Shown here: in pieces, positions 27,603-37,512 of the stretch
Layout: each line of letters begins with the position of its first letter
Numbering within the stretch: the first letter of the stretch is position 1
DNA from: Spirochaetales bacterium
GTDB lineage: Bacteria; Spirochaetota; Spirochaetia; DSM-27196; SLST01
Direction of reading: 5' to 3'
Length of the DNA: 44,162 nt
Assembly: GCA_007130265.1 (NCBI GenBank)
Contig: SLST01000114.1
Coordinates: forward strand, 1-44,162
Notes under the pieces: generated by a model
What the model saw: the letters and a program-made list of their open reading frames with translations, nothing else
The model's database searches: none
Told to the model about the DNA's origin: nothing
Program-made: the position numbers and the translations under genes

Positions 27603-29105
27603 ATGAAGAAGCGGCCGAACCTGATCTATGTCCTTGCGGATGATCTGGGCTATGGCGACGTCTCGTGTCTCAACGAGCGCGCCGCATGGCGGACTCCAGC
27701 GTTCGATCGTCTTGCCGCCGAAGGAATGAGTTTCACCGATGCGCATGCGTCCTCTGCAGTGTGTACACCCTCGAGGTACTCGATCCTGACTGGACGGTAC
27801 AATTGGCGATCGCGGCTCAAGCAGTCGGTCATGGGCGGATACTCGCCACCGTTGATCGAGGATGGACGATCGACGGTCGGCTCAATGCTACGCGAGGCAG
27901 GGTACCGGACCGCCTGCATCGGCAAGTGGCACTTGGGTATGGACTGGGCCCGCAGCAGAACGGTTCCAGAGGCGCCTCAGTTCGGTCACACGGAGGGCGT
28001 CGAATTCGACCGCCCTATCTCAAACGGGCCGGTAACGCGTGGCTTCGACTATTTCTACGGCATTGCCGCCTCTCTGGATATGCCGCCGTATGTGTACATA
28101 GAGAACGAAAGGGCAACCGAAGTCCCGGATCACGACTCCGAGAATACCGGCCAGCAGGTATGGCGTGAGGGTCCCACCGCGCCGGGATTTCGGCACGATG
28201 AAGTCCTTCCACGCCTGACGAAGAAGGCGCTTGAGATCATCGATGCGTGGGCCGACGAGCCTTTCTTTCTCTACTTCGCGCTGCCAGCGCCACACACCCC
28301 AATACTCCCGGTGGGTGACTTTGTCGGCAAGAGTGGGACCACGGCCTACGGCGACTTCGTGCTGATGTGTGACGACGTGGTCGCCCAACTGACCTCCGGG
28401 CTCGAGGAAAAAGGCATCGCGGAGGACACCATCTTTGTCTTTACGAGCGATAACGGTTGTTCACCAATGGCCGACTTCAAGGCGCTTGCCCGGTACGATC
28501 ACAACCCTAGCTATGTCTTTCGTGGCGCCAAGGCCGACATCTACGAAGGTGGGCACCGGATTCCACTCCTCGTTCGCTGGCCCGCTCAGATACGGGCCGG
28601 CAGCCGCTGCGACCAGACAGTGTGTCTCGCGGATCTCTACGCGACCATGGCGGAAGTTACCGGGACATTCGTCCCGGACGAGGCGGGCGAAGACAGCGTC
28701 AGCAATCTGCCACTCTGGATGGAGTCGGCGGGCGATGCTTCCTTGCGGGAGGCAACGGTACACCATTCCATCGACGGATCCTTCTCGCTTCGCAAGGGCA
28801 GGTGGAAGCTCGAGCTCTGTCCGGGATCCGGCGGGTGGAGCGAGCCGCGACCGGGCGAGGAGCCTCCGGGCTCGCCGGAGTTCCAGCTCTACGACCTGGA
28901 GTCAGACGTAGGAGAGCGGCGGAATCTCGTAGATGAGCACCCTGAGGTCGTCGATGAGCTCAGGGCCCTTCTTGCTGAGTACGTTGTGAACGGTCGAAGC
29001 ACGCCCGGCAAGCCGCAGAAGAACACCGCACCCGAGTGGTGGGAACAGCTGAAATGGATGGAGCGGGACTATTCCACGCCCTTGAGCGAGAGCTCATCCG
29101 AATAG
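27603..29105 (+). CDS. sulfatase (Cys-type arylsulfatase)
   Basis: [16 protein letters not shown]...[30 protein letters not shown]. Confidence 0.92.
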   Translation: MKKRPNLIYVLADDLGYGDVSCLNERAAWRTPAFDRLAAEGMSFTDAHASSAVCTPSRYSILTGRYNWRSRLKQSVMGGYSPPLIEDGRSTVGSMLREAGYRTACIGKWHLGMDWARSRTVPEAPQFGHTEGVEFDRPISNGPVTRGFDYFYGIAASLDMPPYVYIENERATEVPDHDSENTGQQVWREGPTAPGFRHDEVLPRLTKKALEIIDAWADEPFFLYFALPAPHTPILPVGDFVGKSGTTAYGDFVLMCDDVVAQLTSGLEEKGIAEDTIFVFTSDNGCSPMADFKALARYDHNPSYVFRGAKADIYEGGHRIPLLVRWPAQIRAGSRCDQTVCLADLYATMAEVTGTFVPDEAGEDSVSNLPLWMESAGDASLREATVHHSIDGSFSLRKGRWKLELCPGSGGWSEPRPGEEPPGSPEFQLYDLESDVGERRNLVDEHPEVVDELRALLAEYVVNGRSTPGKPQKNTAPEWWEQLKWMERDYSTPLSESSSE

Positions 29106-30112
29106 TGACACGCAGCGTAGTGGTCCGGCGAGACCTCGCGCCATTGAGGTACTTCAGTCCGGCAACGGTCGGTCGCATGCCCGCACCGGGGATGGAACGG
29201 GCAGCCGGAGGGTACTGCAGCGGGGTTCGCTACCTCGCCGGGCAGTACGATTCGGTTCGTTCTCCAATCCGGATCGGGACGCGGAACGGCAGAGAGCAGG
29301 GCCTCGGTGTACGGATGCTTGGGGTTGACGAATAGCTCTTCAGTACGGGCCATCTCCACGGTTTTGCCCACGTACATGACCATCACCCGGTCGCTGATGT
29401 GTTCGACCACGCTCAGGTTGTGCGCGATGAACATATAGGTCAAGTGGAACTCCTGCTGCAGATCCTGCAGCAGATTCAGAATCTGCGCCTGGATGGAGAC
29501 GTCGAGAGCGCTCACCGCCTCGTCGCAGACGATCAGCTGTGGATTCGTGGACAACGCCCGAGCGATGCCGATCCGCTGCCGCTGGCCGCCGCTGAACGCG
29601 TGAGGGTAACGGTTGAGGTGCTTGACCTCGAGTCCGACCACCCCCATCAGATAGCGAACCCGATCCTTCAGCCCGTCTCCGGATGCAAGCCCGCTGACCC
29701 GCAGTGGCTCACCGACGATATCCAGGATCGTCATACGTGGATCGAGCGAACTGTAGGGATCCTGAAAGATCATCTGGGCATGCCGTCGAATGCGGCGAAG
29801 CTCTCGATTGTCGAGTGAGGTGACATCCACCTCTTCGCCTCCATTCAGCCTGAACGTTACTCTGCCGTCGGTGGGCTCGATCGCACGCAGAATACACCGA
29901 CCAAGTGTGGTCTTGCCGCAACCGCTCTCTCCCACAACCCCGAGAGTCTCGCCGCGGTTGATGAAGAGGCTGACGTCGTCGACAGCTTTCACATGACCGA
30001 GCACCTTCCTCATGAAGCCCTTCTCGATCGGGAAGAACTTCCTCAGGTGCTCTACCTGCAGAAGTCGCTGATCCTGACCGGTAGTCGGCGCTGCGTTCAC
30101 TTCGGCGCTCAT
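29069..30112 (-). CDS. oligopeptide-type ABC transporter ATP-binding protein (OppF/DppF-like)
   Basis: Walker [15 protein letters not shown]-like [16 protein letters not shown]-terminal [12 protein letters not shown] overlap with upstream OppD-like gene. Confidence 0.92.
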   Translation of the reverse strand: MSAEVNAAPTTGQDQRLLQVEHLRKFFPIEKGFMRKVLGHVKAVDDVSLFINRGETLGVVGESGCGKTTLGRCILRAIEPTDGRVTFRLNGGEEVDVTSLDNRELRRIRRHAQMIFQDPYSSLDPRMTILDIVGEPLRVSGLASGDGLKDRVRYLMGVVGLEVKHLNRYPHAFSGGQRQRIGIARALSTNPQLIVCDEAVSALDVSIQAQILNLLQDLQQEFHLTYMFIAHNLSVVEHISDRVMVMYVGKTVEMARTEELFVNPKHPYTEALLSAVPRPDPDWRTNRIVLPGEVANPAAVPSGCPFHPRCGHATDRCRTEVPQWREVSPDHYAACHYSDELSLKGVE

Positions 30113-31209
30113 AGCTGGCTTCCCTCGGCTAGCGGTTCTTCATGCGGCGCCCCTGCAGACCTCCGTCGACGTGTCTTGCGAAGCTGCTTCGAAGTCTCAG
30201 TCGGTCTCGACTCCTGTCCTTCACTGTGCAGGAAGCATCGAACCCTGTGCCCGTCACCCATGTCGACCAGAGCGGGCACTGCCACATCGCAATGTCCGGC
30301 CTTCCGGTCCGGGCACCGATTCCAGAAACCGCACCGCCATGGTGGGTTGATTGGTATCGGGACAGTTCCGCTTATGGCATCCAGACGAACGCGGGCCTTC
30401 CGTCCGAGCATCGGTATACTTTTCAGAAGCCCGCGCGTGTAGGGATGGAGCGGAGAGTGGAAGATCTGCCGGGTAGTCCCTTGTTCCACGACACGGCCCA
30501 GGTACATCACCGCGACCTCGTCGGCAATCTCGGCGATGACGCCAAGATCATGCGTGATGTAGAGTATGCTCATCCCGTACAGATCCTGCAATTCGCGCAT
30601 CAACTCGAGTATCTGTGCCTGGACTGTCACGTCGAGCGCGGTGGTCGGCTCGTCGGCGATCAGCAGTGTTGGACGGCACGACAATGCCATCGCGATCATC
30701 GCTCGCTGCCGCATCCCACCGGAGAACTGGTGCGGATACTCATCTATTCTCTGTCTGGGATTACTGATTCCCACTCGTTCGAGCATCTCAAGCGTTATCT
30801 CCCTGGCTTCCCGGTCGTTCGGCGTCCGGTGCAGCAGAATCGCCTCCATGATCTGGTTGCCGATTGTGTGGACCGGCGATAGGCTGGTCATGGGCTCCTG
30901 GAAGATCATCGATATATGCCTGCCTCGGATCGAGCGCATTCTTTCGCCACTCTGATCGAGTGCCGTGAGGTCGACCGGCTCCTCCTCATCGGTCTGCAAG
31001 AGGATCTGTCCTCCGACGATCTGCCCTGGATTGGGGACGATCCGGAGGATACTCTGCGCGGTGACGCTCTTACCGCAACCACTTTCGCCGATGATACCGA
31101 GCGTACGCTTTGAGGCGACGTCGAAGCTCACACCATCGACAGCCTTCAGAACTCCGTCATCGAGGTTGAAGTAGGTACGCAGGTTGTTCACTTCTATAAC
31201 GCTACTCAA
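30109..31209 (-). CDS. oligopeptide-type ABC transporter ATP-binding protein (OppD/DppD-like)
   Basis: ORF 30109..31806 trimmed; TTG at 31209 (GAGGGGAGATT upstream): [31 protein letters not shown]...GESGCGKS...[15 protein letters not shown]. Confidence 0.85.
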   Translation of the reverse strand: MSSVIEVNNLRTYFNLDDGVLKAVDGVSFDVASKRTLGIIGESGCGKSVTAQSILRIVPNPGQIVGGQILLQTDEEEPVDLTALDQSGERMRSIRGRHISMIFQEPMTSLSPVHTIGNQIMEAILLHRTPNDREAREITLEMLERVGISNPRQRIDEYPHQFSGGMRQRAMIAMALSCRPTLLIADEPTTALDVTVQAQILELMRELQDLYGMSILYITHDLGVIAEIADEVAVMYLGRVVEQGTTRQIFHSPLHPYTRGLLKSIPMLGRKARVRLDAISGTVPIPINPPWRCGFWNRCPDRKAGHCDVAVPALVDMGDGHRVRCFLHSEGQESRPTETSKQLRKTRRRRSAGAPHEEPLAEGSQL

Positions 31210-31235
31210 AATCTCCCCTCGTTTCGCGTCCCGGC

Positions 31236-32369
31236 TCACTTGTACGGATCGGCAGCGTCGCGCAACCCGTCGCCCAGAAAGTTGATCGCAAGCACCGCAA
31301 CAATTACGAAGAGCGCCGGTAGGAGCAGCCACGGATGAAGCGCGACCGTCTGTACGCTCTGTGCGCTCTGGAGCAACACTCCCCAGCTGACCGCAGGCGC
31401 TCGTAATCCAACCCCAATGAAGCTCAGCGCCGTCTCCCCAAGAATCATCGTGGGAATGCGCAGCGTCATGTTCACAATGAGGTAGCTCATGAACGAAGGC
31501 AGGAGATGTTTGGCGATGATCCCGGCGTCCGTCATGCCCGCGATCCGTGCAGCCATCACGAAGTCCTCCTTCCTCACCTGGAGCAACTTGCCTCGCACGA
31601 CGCGAGCCTGTCCGGTCCACGCCATCGTCGCGAGCACGATGGTGATCCCGAAGTAGACCCGCACTATCGGCCAGTCCGGCGGCAGGGCTGCTGCAAGCGC
31701 GAGCCAGAACGGTATCTGCGGAATCGCCAGCAAGAACTCGATCAGCCGTTGGATAACCATATCCACGTAGCCGCCATAGTAGCCTGCGAGTCCCCCGAAT
31801 ATGCACCCCAGGACGAATGCGATCAACACGCCAATCAACCCGACTGACAACGAGAGCCGCGCGGCGTACAGATTCCGGGTGAACAGGTCACGGCCCATGC
31901 TGTCGGTTCCGAACAGGAAGATTACTCCCCCGGGTTCGACACCGAACAGGTGGATATCGGTCTCGACGAGACCCCAGAAACGATACGGTGTCCCCCGGGT
32001 GAAGTAACGGATTGGGTAGACTTCTGAGGTATCGTCCTCGTAGACGCGTCTGAACGTCGCGCGATCGAGGGTTCCGCGGTACCCATAGACGAACCCACCG
32101 GGGTAGAACCGTCCATCCTGGTCGAAGAACCGGACGCGCATCGGTGGGCTGTAGATGTAGTCCGAGAAGCGTTGTGTGGGAGTGTACGGAGCGAGAAACC
32201 CACAGAAGATCCCCACCAGGTACATGAAGGCAATCACTACCAGTCCAGCAATGGCAAGTTTGTGCTTGAAGAACTTTCTTCTAATCAGCACCCACTGGGA
32301 TGCCATGTAGTACGATTCTTCCTGCGTTGCCTCTTCTGCCGTTGTGAGCACTTTCGATTCGTCAGTCAT
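31236..32369 (-). CDS. oligopeptide-type ABC transporter permease (OppC/DppC-like)
   Basis: MTDESKVLTTAEEATQEESYYMASQWVLIRRKFFKHKLAIAGL...GTDSMGRDLFTR...FLGDGLRDAADPYK. Confidence 0.9.
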   Translation of the reverse strand: MTDESKVLTTAEEATQEESYYMASQWVLIRRKFFKHKLAIAGLVVIAFMYLVGIFCGFLAPYTPTQRFSDYIYSPPMRVRFFDQDGRFYPGGFVYGYRGTLDRATFRRVYEDDTSEVYPIRYFTRGTPYRFWGLVETDIHLFGVEPGGVIFLFGTDSMGRDLFTRNLYAARLSLSVGLIGVLIAFVLGCIFGGLAGYYGGYVDMVIQRLIEFLLAIPQIPFWLALAAALPPDWPIVRVYFGITIVLATMAWTGQARVVRGKLLQVRKEDFVMAARIAGMTDAGIIAKHLLPSFMSYLIVNMTLRIPTMILGETALSFIGVGLRAPAVSWGVLLQSAQSVQTVALHPWLLLPALFVIVAVLAINFLGDGLRDAADPYK

Positions 32370-33345
32370 ATCGAATCCTTGGATCAAGCGCTGCGAGCAA
32401 TATGTCGGAGATGAACATGCCGAGGATCGTCAGTGCGCTGAGCAGCATGAGAATGGATGCGGAAAGATACATGTCCTGACTCAGGAGCCCCTGGAGCAGC
32501 AACGGTCCAACGGTCGGTAGATCAAGTACGAGCGCGACGATCGTCTCGCCCGACACGATCGCCGGCAGGACCCAACCGATCGTACTGACGATCGGGTTCA
32601 GGGCAATTCGTACTGGGTACTTGAACAGGATAGTCCGCTCGTCCACACCCTTGGTTCGGGCGGTTATGACGTACTGTTTGGACAGCTCGTCGAGAAGCGT
32701 TGCACGCATCACCCGGATTATGCTCGCCGTGCCGGCGGTGCCAATGACGATGACCGGAATCGGGAGGTGTTTGATGAGGTCCCAGACCTTCCCCCAACTC
32801 CACGCTGCCCGCAGGTACTCAGGCGAGAAAAGTCCGCCCACGCTCATACCGAGGTAGCGATAGGAGACAAACATCAGGATCAATGCCAGCAGGAAGTTAG
32901 GTACGGCAAGGCCGACGAATCCGACCACGGTCGCAGCGTAGTCACCAATGGAGTACTGTCGCGTGGCAGAATATATCCCGATGGGAATCGCGACGGCGTA
33001 CGTGAACAGGAGGGTGATCAAACTGATCGTGACCGTCAGGGCAAGACGTTCACCAATAAGCGCAGCTACCGGACGGTTGTACTGAAAAGAAATCCCGAAG
33101 TTCCCTCGAAGCGCGGAGCTGATCCAGCGGAAATACTGAACGTAGACGGGCCGATCCAGCCCGTACGCCGCCCGCATGGCCGCAATCTCCTCGCGGCTCA
33201 CTTCCGCGTCCATCTCCTGTCTCGAAGCTATATAGGTTGATAAAAAGTCACCGGGCGGAAGCTGAATGACCATAAACGACACGATCGACACAAGAAGCAG
33301 GAGAACAAAGGTGTAGAGCACTCTTCGGACAAGATAGCGGGTCAC
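32362..33345 (-). CDS. oligopeptide-type ABC transporter permease (OppB/DppB-like)
   Basis: MTRYLVRRVLYTFVLLLLVSIVSFMVIQLPPGD...LDPRIRYD; overlaps next gene by 8 bp. Confidence 0.9.
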   Translation of the reverse strand: MTRYLVRRVLYTFVLLLLVSIVSFMVIQLPPGDFLSTYIASRQEMDAEVSREEIAAMRAAYGLDRPVYVQYFRWISSALRGNFGISFQYNRPVAALIGERLALTVTISLITLLFTYAVAIPIGIYSATRQYSIGDYAATVVGFVGLAVPNFLLALILMFVSYRYLGMSVGGLFSPEYLRAAWSWGKVWDLIKHLPIPVIVIGTAGTASIIRVMRATLLDELSKQYVITARTKGVDERTILFKYPVRIALNPIVSTIGWVLPAIVSGETIVALVLDLPTVGPLLLQGLLSQDMYLSASILMLLSALTILGMFISDILLAALDPRIRYD

Positions 33346-33421
33346 GGACGCTCGCCTCCTGGAGCACTGCTCGCCATTCGGTCACAGGCAGTTATCACTA
33401 TTTGCGGAAACGGACCTGGGG

Positions 33422-33450
33422 ATTTAAGCATGACTCAGGCCGGTTGTCAA
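33422..33450 (-). promoter_or_regulatory. promoter of opp-type operon
   Basis: Minus strand TTGACA-N17-TTAAAT. Confidence 0.55.
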
Positions 33451-33452
33451 GC

Positions 33453-33481
33453 TTGACGGTATGCCGATACTGGCCTACAGT
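33453..33481 (+). promoter_or_regulatory. promoter of SBP copy 1
   Basis: TTGACG-N17-TACAGT; same geometry at SBP copy 2 (38961..38989). Confidence 0.6.
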
Positions 33482-33501
33482 AACGATTGGACGGTGCTGT
33501 C

Positions 33502-33708
33502 ATGCCGACTGTCAGGCAAATCGCTAGACATATGAGCTTCGCTGATCGCAATTCTGCTGGCTTGTTACCTTCTTCTGTCAGAGTGATGCTCATGGAATCC
33601 AGCACGGCCTCATCCTATTTGTATATATCAAAAGGAGATGCAGACGGGAGCATTGGCTGCCGTGACGACGAGGGGGCATCGAGTTTCCTCGTCGAGATGT
33701 TCCAGTAG
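33502..33708 (+). CDS. putative 68-codon upstream ORF / leader peptide of SBP copy 1
   Basis: MPTVRQIARHMSFADRN...GDADGSIGCRDDEGASSFLVEMFQ-TAG; stop abuts SD of the SBP gene; same length and conserved ends as 39010..39216. Confidence 0.35.
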   Translation: MPTVRQIARHMSFADRNSAGLLPSSVRVMLMESSTASSYLYISKGDADGSIGCRDDEGASSFLVEMFQ

Positions 33709-33720
33709 AGGAGGGACACG

Positions 33721-35709
33721 ATGAAAAGGTTTCTGTTGATGCCGACTCTGATGGTGCTGCTCGCGCTGTCCGCTTTCGGCGGGGCGCAGCCGGAAGAAGT
33801 GCAACCGGCCACAGCACCCGGAGTTGATGCGGAAGTGTGGGAGACCCCGGCGGTGTACGCAACCCCTGGGGATTTCCAGCGAGAGACCGGCGCTCAGTTG
33901 CCGCCGTACAATGAAGCGCCTGTCTTCCGGGAGCGAGTCGAGACGGGAGAACTGCCGCCAGTCGAAGACCGGCTGCCGGTAGAACCGCTCGTCGTGCGGC
34001 CGTGGAACCAGATAGGCACGTACAGCGAACGGGAGATCAGCGGGGACTCGGGAGATATTGCTTGCGCGAATGCACAGCATCTTCTGGAGATCATCGCGCC
34101 GGACTTCGCCACGCCGGTCCCGAACGTGTTGAAAGGGTACGTCCTCTCAAGCGATGCACGCAGCATAACGCTGCACCTTCGGGAAGGTCTGCGTTGGTCC
34201 GACGGCCATCCGCATACCGCCGACGACTTTGTGTTCTGGTATGAGGACGTTCTGAACAACTCGCAGCTCACACCCGCAAGACCGGCGATCTACACCTCGG
34301 GCGGTGAGTTCATGGATCTGACGAAGATTGACGACTACACCGTGCGGCTCGACTTCGCAGAGCCGTATCCGGCCATTACTGACGTCCTCGCAAGCGACCA
34401 ATGGTGGCAATACCCCATTCCGCCAAAGCACTACATGCAGCAGTGGCATATCGATTACAACCCGGATGCAGACGAGCTTGCGCGCGAGGAAGGGTTTGAG
34501 ACGTGGTACCAAGCATTCCTGATGCACAATACTACCGGGGCAGGCCAGCAGGACGTCGATCGTCCCGTTGTCTACCCGTGGAAACTCGTATCGATCGACA
34601 GCGCACAGAACCAGTATTGGGAGAGAAACCCGTACTTCTGGAAGGTCGATATCGCCGGCAACCAGCTGCCCTACATCGGACGCCTGAACGGTGTGCAGGT
34701 CGGGGATGCCCAGACCAAGCAGCTGCGCGTTATCTCCGGAGCCTTCCAGATTGGAGGCATCCTTCAGCCGCTGGCCTCTTATCCTCTCTATCTGGACAAC
34801 GCTGAGCGGGGAGATTACCGCGTGATGCTATGGGACGATCCTCGCGGCGCTTTTCGCGGTGCAGTTACGCTGAACCAGACGTCCAAGGATCCGGTGAAGC
34901 GTGAACTGTTCAGTGAGCTGAGGTTTAGACAGGCGCTGTCACTTGCGATCGACCGAGACGACGTGAATGAGACCTTGTTCTTCGGTCTGGGGGAACCGCG
35001 GCAGCCAGCCCCACCACCACCGGCCAGCCAATTCTACGAAGAGTGGATGAGGGATCACTACGCTGAGTACGATCCCGCCCGGTCGAACGCGCTGCTTGAT
35101 GAGATGGGGCTTCAGTGGGATGGCAGGCGGCAGTACCGTCTCCGACCTGACGGAGAACCACTCTCCATAAATCTCCAGTTCGTTGGGCAGTTTGATGGTA
35201 TTGCTCAGCTACTGCAGGAGTATTGGCAAGCGGTCGGGGTTAGAGTGGCTCTGCGAGAGGTCACCGGTGCAATGTGGACCCAGCTCGTGGACGCCAACGA
35301 TACGGATCTCGGAATTTGGTCAGTCGAGAATACTGACTTTGGAATGAGGCGAACTGGAGCGTCACCGGCGCGGCCACCGTGGACAGGAGCAAACGTACCT
35401 TGGGACCTCTGGTATGTCACGGGAGGAGCATCCGGTGAGGAGCCTCCCGAGGCTGTTCGAGAGCTGTACGCTTTGATCGATGAGTGGACACTGACGATTC
35501 CCGGCACTGAAAGGTACGTTGAGCTCGGAAAGGAAATCTGGAGAATCAACATAGAGAATCTTTTCATGATTGGCGCGGTCGGCCTTGTCCCGTACCCGGT
35601 CATCATCTCCAACAGTCTGGGTAACACAATGCCGGACGAGAGTCTCTGGAGCCCGAGTTTCCAACAGTGGGTTCCGTACATGGCTGAACAGTGGTTCTTC
35701 GTCGATTGA
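33721..35709 (+). CDS. ABC transporter substrate-binding protein, family 5 (copy 1)
   Basis: MKRFLLMPTLMVLLALSAFGGAQPEEVQ; LKGYVLSSDARSITLHLREGLRWSDGHPHTADDFVFWYEDVLNN is the SBP_bac_5 signature; SD GAGGAGGG. Confidence 0.92.
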   Translation: MKRFLLMPTLMVLLALSAFGGAQPEEVQPATAPGVDAEVWETPAVYATPGDFQRETGAQLPPYNEAPVFRERVETGELPPVEDRLPVEPLVVRPWNQIGTYSEREISGDSGDIACANAQHLLEIIAPDFATPVPNVLKGYVLSSDARSITLHLREGLRWSDGHPHTADDFVFWYEDVLNNSQLTPARPAIYTSGGEFMDLTKIDDYTVRLDFAEPYPAITDVLASDQWWQYPIPPKHYMQQWHIDYNPDADELAREEGFETWYQAFLMHNTTGAGQQDVDRPVVYPWKLVSIDSAQNQYWERNPYFWKVDIAGNQLPYIGRLNGVQVGDAQTKQLRVISGAFQIGGILQPLASYPLYLDNAERGDYRVMLWDDPRGAFRGAVTLNQTSKDPVKRELFSELRFRQALSLAIDRDDVNETLFFGLGEPRQPAPPPPASQFYEEWMRDHYAEYDPARSNALLDEMGLQWDGRRQYRLRPDGEPLSINLQFVGQFDGIAQLLQEYWQAVGVRVALREVTGAMWTQLVDANDTDLGIWSVENTDFGMRRTGASPARPPWTGANVPWDLWYVTGGASGEEPPEAVRELYALIDEWTLTIPGTERYVELGKEIWRINIENLFMIGAVGLVPYPVIISNSLGNTMPDESLWSPSFQQWVPYMAEQWFFVD

Positions 35710-35723
35710 TTGGTTCATATTCT

Positions 35724-35749
35724 ACCGCTACCGGCCGGCCGGTAGCGGT
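35724..35749 (+). terminator. 26-bp perfect palindrome after SBP copy 1 (possible terminator)
   Basis: ACCGCTACCGGCC-GGCCGGTAGCGGT, 15 bp after stop; no T tract. Confidence 0.5.
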
Positions 35750-35920
35750 GTGTGCAGTCCCGTGCGGTGCTGGTCTCAATGAGAGGCCAATGGACGACGA
35801 TCAACGAAATGTGTCTGAGGGAGCGTTGATACCGCATAGTAGAACCTCCGGAACGCATCTCTTTGTGATTGGGGCAAAGACGATCGGCCAAGCGCGATCA
35901 TTCCGTATGAGGAGGTTTCT

Positions 35921-37363
35921 GTGATCAGCCGCCTACCGAATATTGTTCTGATCATGTGCGATGATCTCGGTTACGGGGACACTGGGTTCAACGGTAACGA
36001 GGTAATACGAACCCCCAATCTGGATGAACTTCGTTCCGAAGGAGCACGCTTCACCAGGTTCTTCGCCGGAGGTCCTGTCTGCTCTCCTACACGTGGCACC
36101 TGCCTGACGGGACGCCATTATTCACGCTATGGCATCACGCACGCGAACAAGGGGCGTCTTCCGACGCAGGAGATATCGCTGGGCGTGGCCTGTAAGCAGT
36201 GCGGCTATCGGACCGGCCATTTCGGCAAATGGCATCTTGGCACCCTCACCACGGATATCCCCGACAGCAGGAGAGGCGGTCCAGATCATCTGCATGAGTA
36301 TTCACCACCATGGTTGCATGGGTTTGACACCTGCTTCTCCACAGAAGCCAGAGTGCCAACCTGGGACCCGATGGTGACACCAGATGAGATTGGTCCGAAA
36401 GGGCAAAAGCACGGAGTGCCCGGCTCACCTTTCGGCGCTTTCTACTGGAATCAGGAAGGAACTATCGCAAAAGACAACCTTCGAGGCGACGACTCAAGGG
36501 TGATCATGGACAGGGTGGAGCCCTTCGTGCGCGAATGCGCTTCCGCCGACGAACCCTTCCTCGCGGTCGTCTGGTTTCACACGCCGCACACGCCGGTTGT
36601 TGCCGGCCCCGAATACCGGGCTATGTACTCGCGCTTCAGCGATGACGAGCAGCACTATTACGGGTGCGTTACTGCGATGGACGAGCAAGTAGGCAGACTT
36701 AACCGCTTGCTCAAGGAGCTTGGGCTCGAGGATAGAACGATGCTCTGGTTCTGTTCGGATAACGGTCCTGAAGGTTCGGAGAACGTCTCTCAGAACGGAC
36801 GTAACAGGGGCAGTACCGGAGGCCTCAGAGGACGCAAGCGTAGCCTCTTTAACGGCGGTATTGGCGTGCCGGCATTGCTGAAATGGCCTGGGCCCGTTTC
36901 TCCAGGAACCCAATACGATATGCCCTGCAGCACCCTGGACTATTTCCCGACGATCACTGAACTCATTGGCTTCACCGTGCCCGACAACAGACCCATTGAC
37001 GGCATCAGCCTCCTACCACTCATAGACAGCCAGTTGTCGATACGCCCGAAGCCGATTCCTTACCGCTTCATGGAAAGGAGGGACTCGATGTTCGGATCGC
37101 CGACACACGCCCTCATAGACAGTCAGCACAAATATCTAACGAACTTTTCGGCTGATGGGTCCGAGGACATGCTCTTCAACATTGACTCGGATGTCAATGA
37201 ATGTACAAGTATCCTGAGTGGCTGTCCGGACCGTGTACGTGAGATGCGCGAACACCTGCAGAGCTTCATCGAGTCCTGCCGAAGAAGCCACTACGGGCAC
37301 GACTATCCAGAGCCGAGCGAACCCATAGAAGACTTTCAGGAGATCACCGGGACGTGGCGATGA
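35921..37363 (+). CDS. sulfatase (Cys-type)
   Basis: GTG start after GAGGAGG; LPNIVLIMCDDLGYGDTGFNGN...GGPVCSPTRGTCLTGRHYSRYG; GKWHLG. Confidence 0.9.
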   Translation: MISRLPNIVLIMCDDLGYGDTGFNGNEVIRTPNLDELRSEGARFTRFFAGGPVCSPTRGTCLTGRHYSRYGITHANKGRLPTQEISLGVACKQCGYRTGHFGKWHLGTLTTDIPDSRRGGPDHLHEYSPPWLHGFDTCFSTEARVPTWDPMVTPDEIGPKGQKHGVPGSPFGAFYWNQEGTIAKDNLRGDDSRVIMDRVEPFVRECASADEPFLAVVWFHTPHTPVVAGPEYRAMYSRFSDDEQHYYGCVTAMDEQVGRLNRLLKELGLEDRTMLWFCSDNGPEGSENVSQNGRNRGSTGGLRGRKRSLFNGGIGVPALLKWPGPVSPGTQYDMPCSTLDYFPTITELIGFTVPDNRPIDGISLLPLIDSQLSIRPKPIPYRFMERRDSMFGSPTHALIDSQHKYLTNFSADGSEDMLFNIDSDVNECTSILSGCPDRVREMREHLQSFIESCRRSHYGHDYPEPSEPIEDFQEITGTWR

Positions 37364-37512
37364 GGAATCGTCATTACTGAGCGGTGTCGCGCCACGAGGC
37401 CGTGTGCCGCTCGCGAAGCTTGGGAGGTCTCACCGTACCAGAGATGAGTCGGTCTGAGAGTCCATCTGCGTTGACTGGCGGACCGAACTCATTTATAGCA
37501 TGGGAGGAATAC

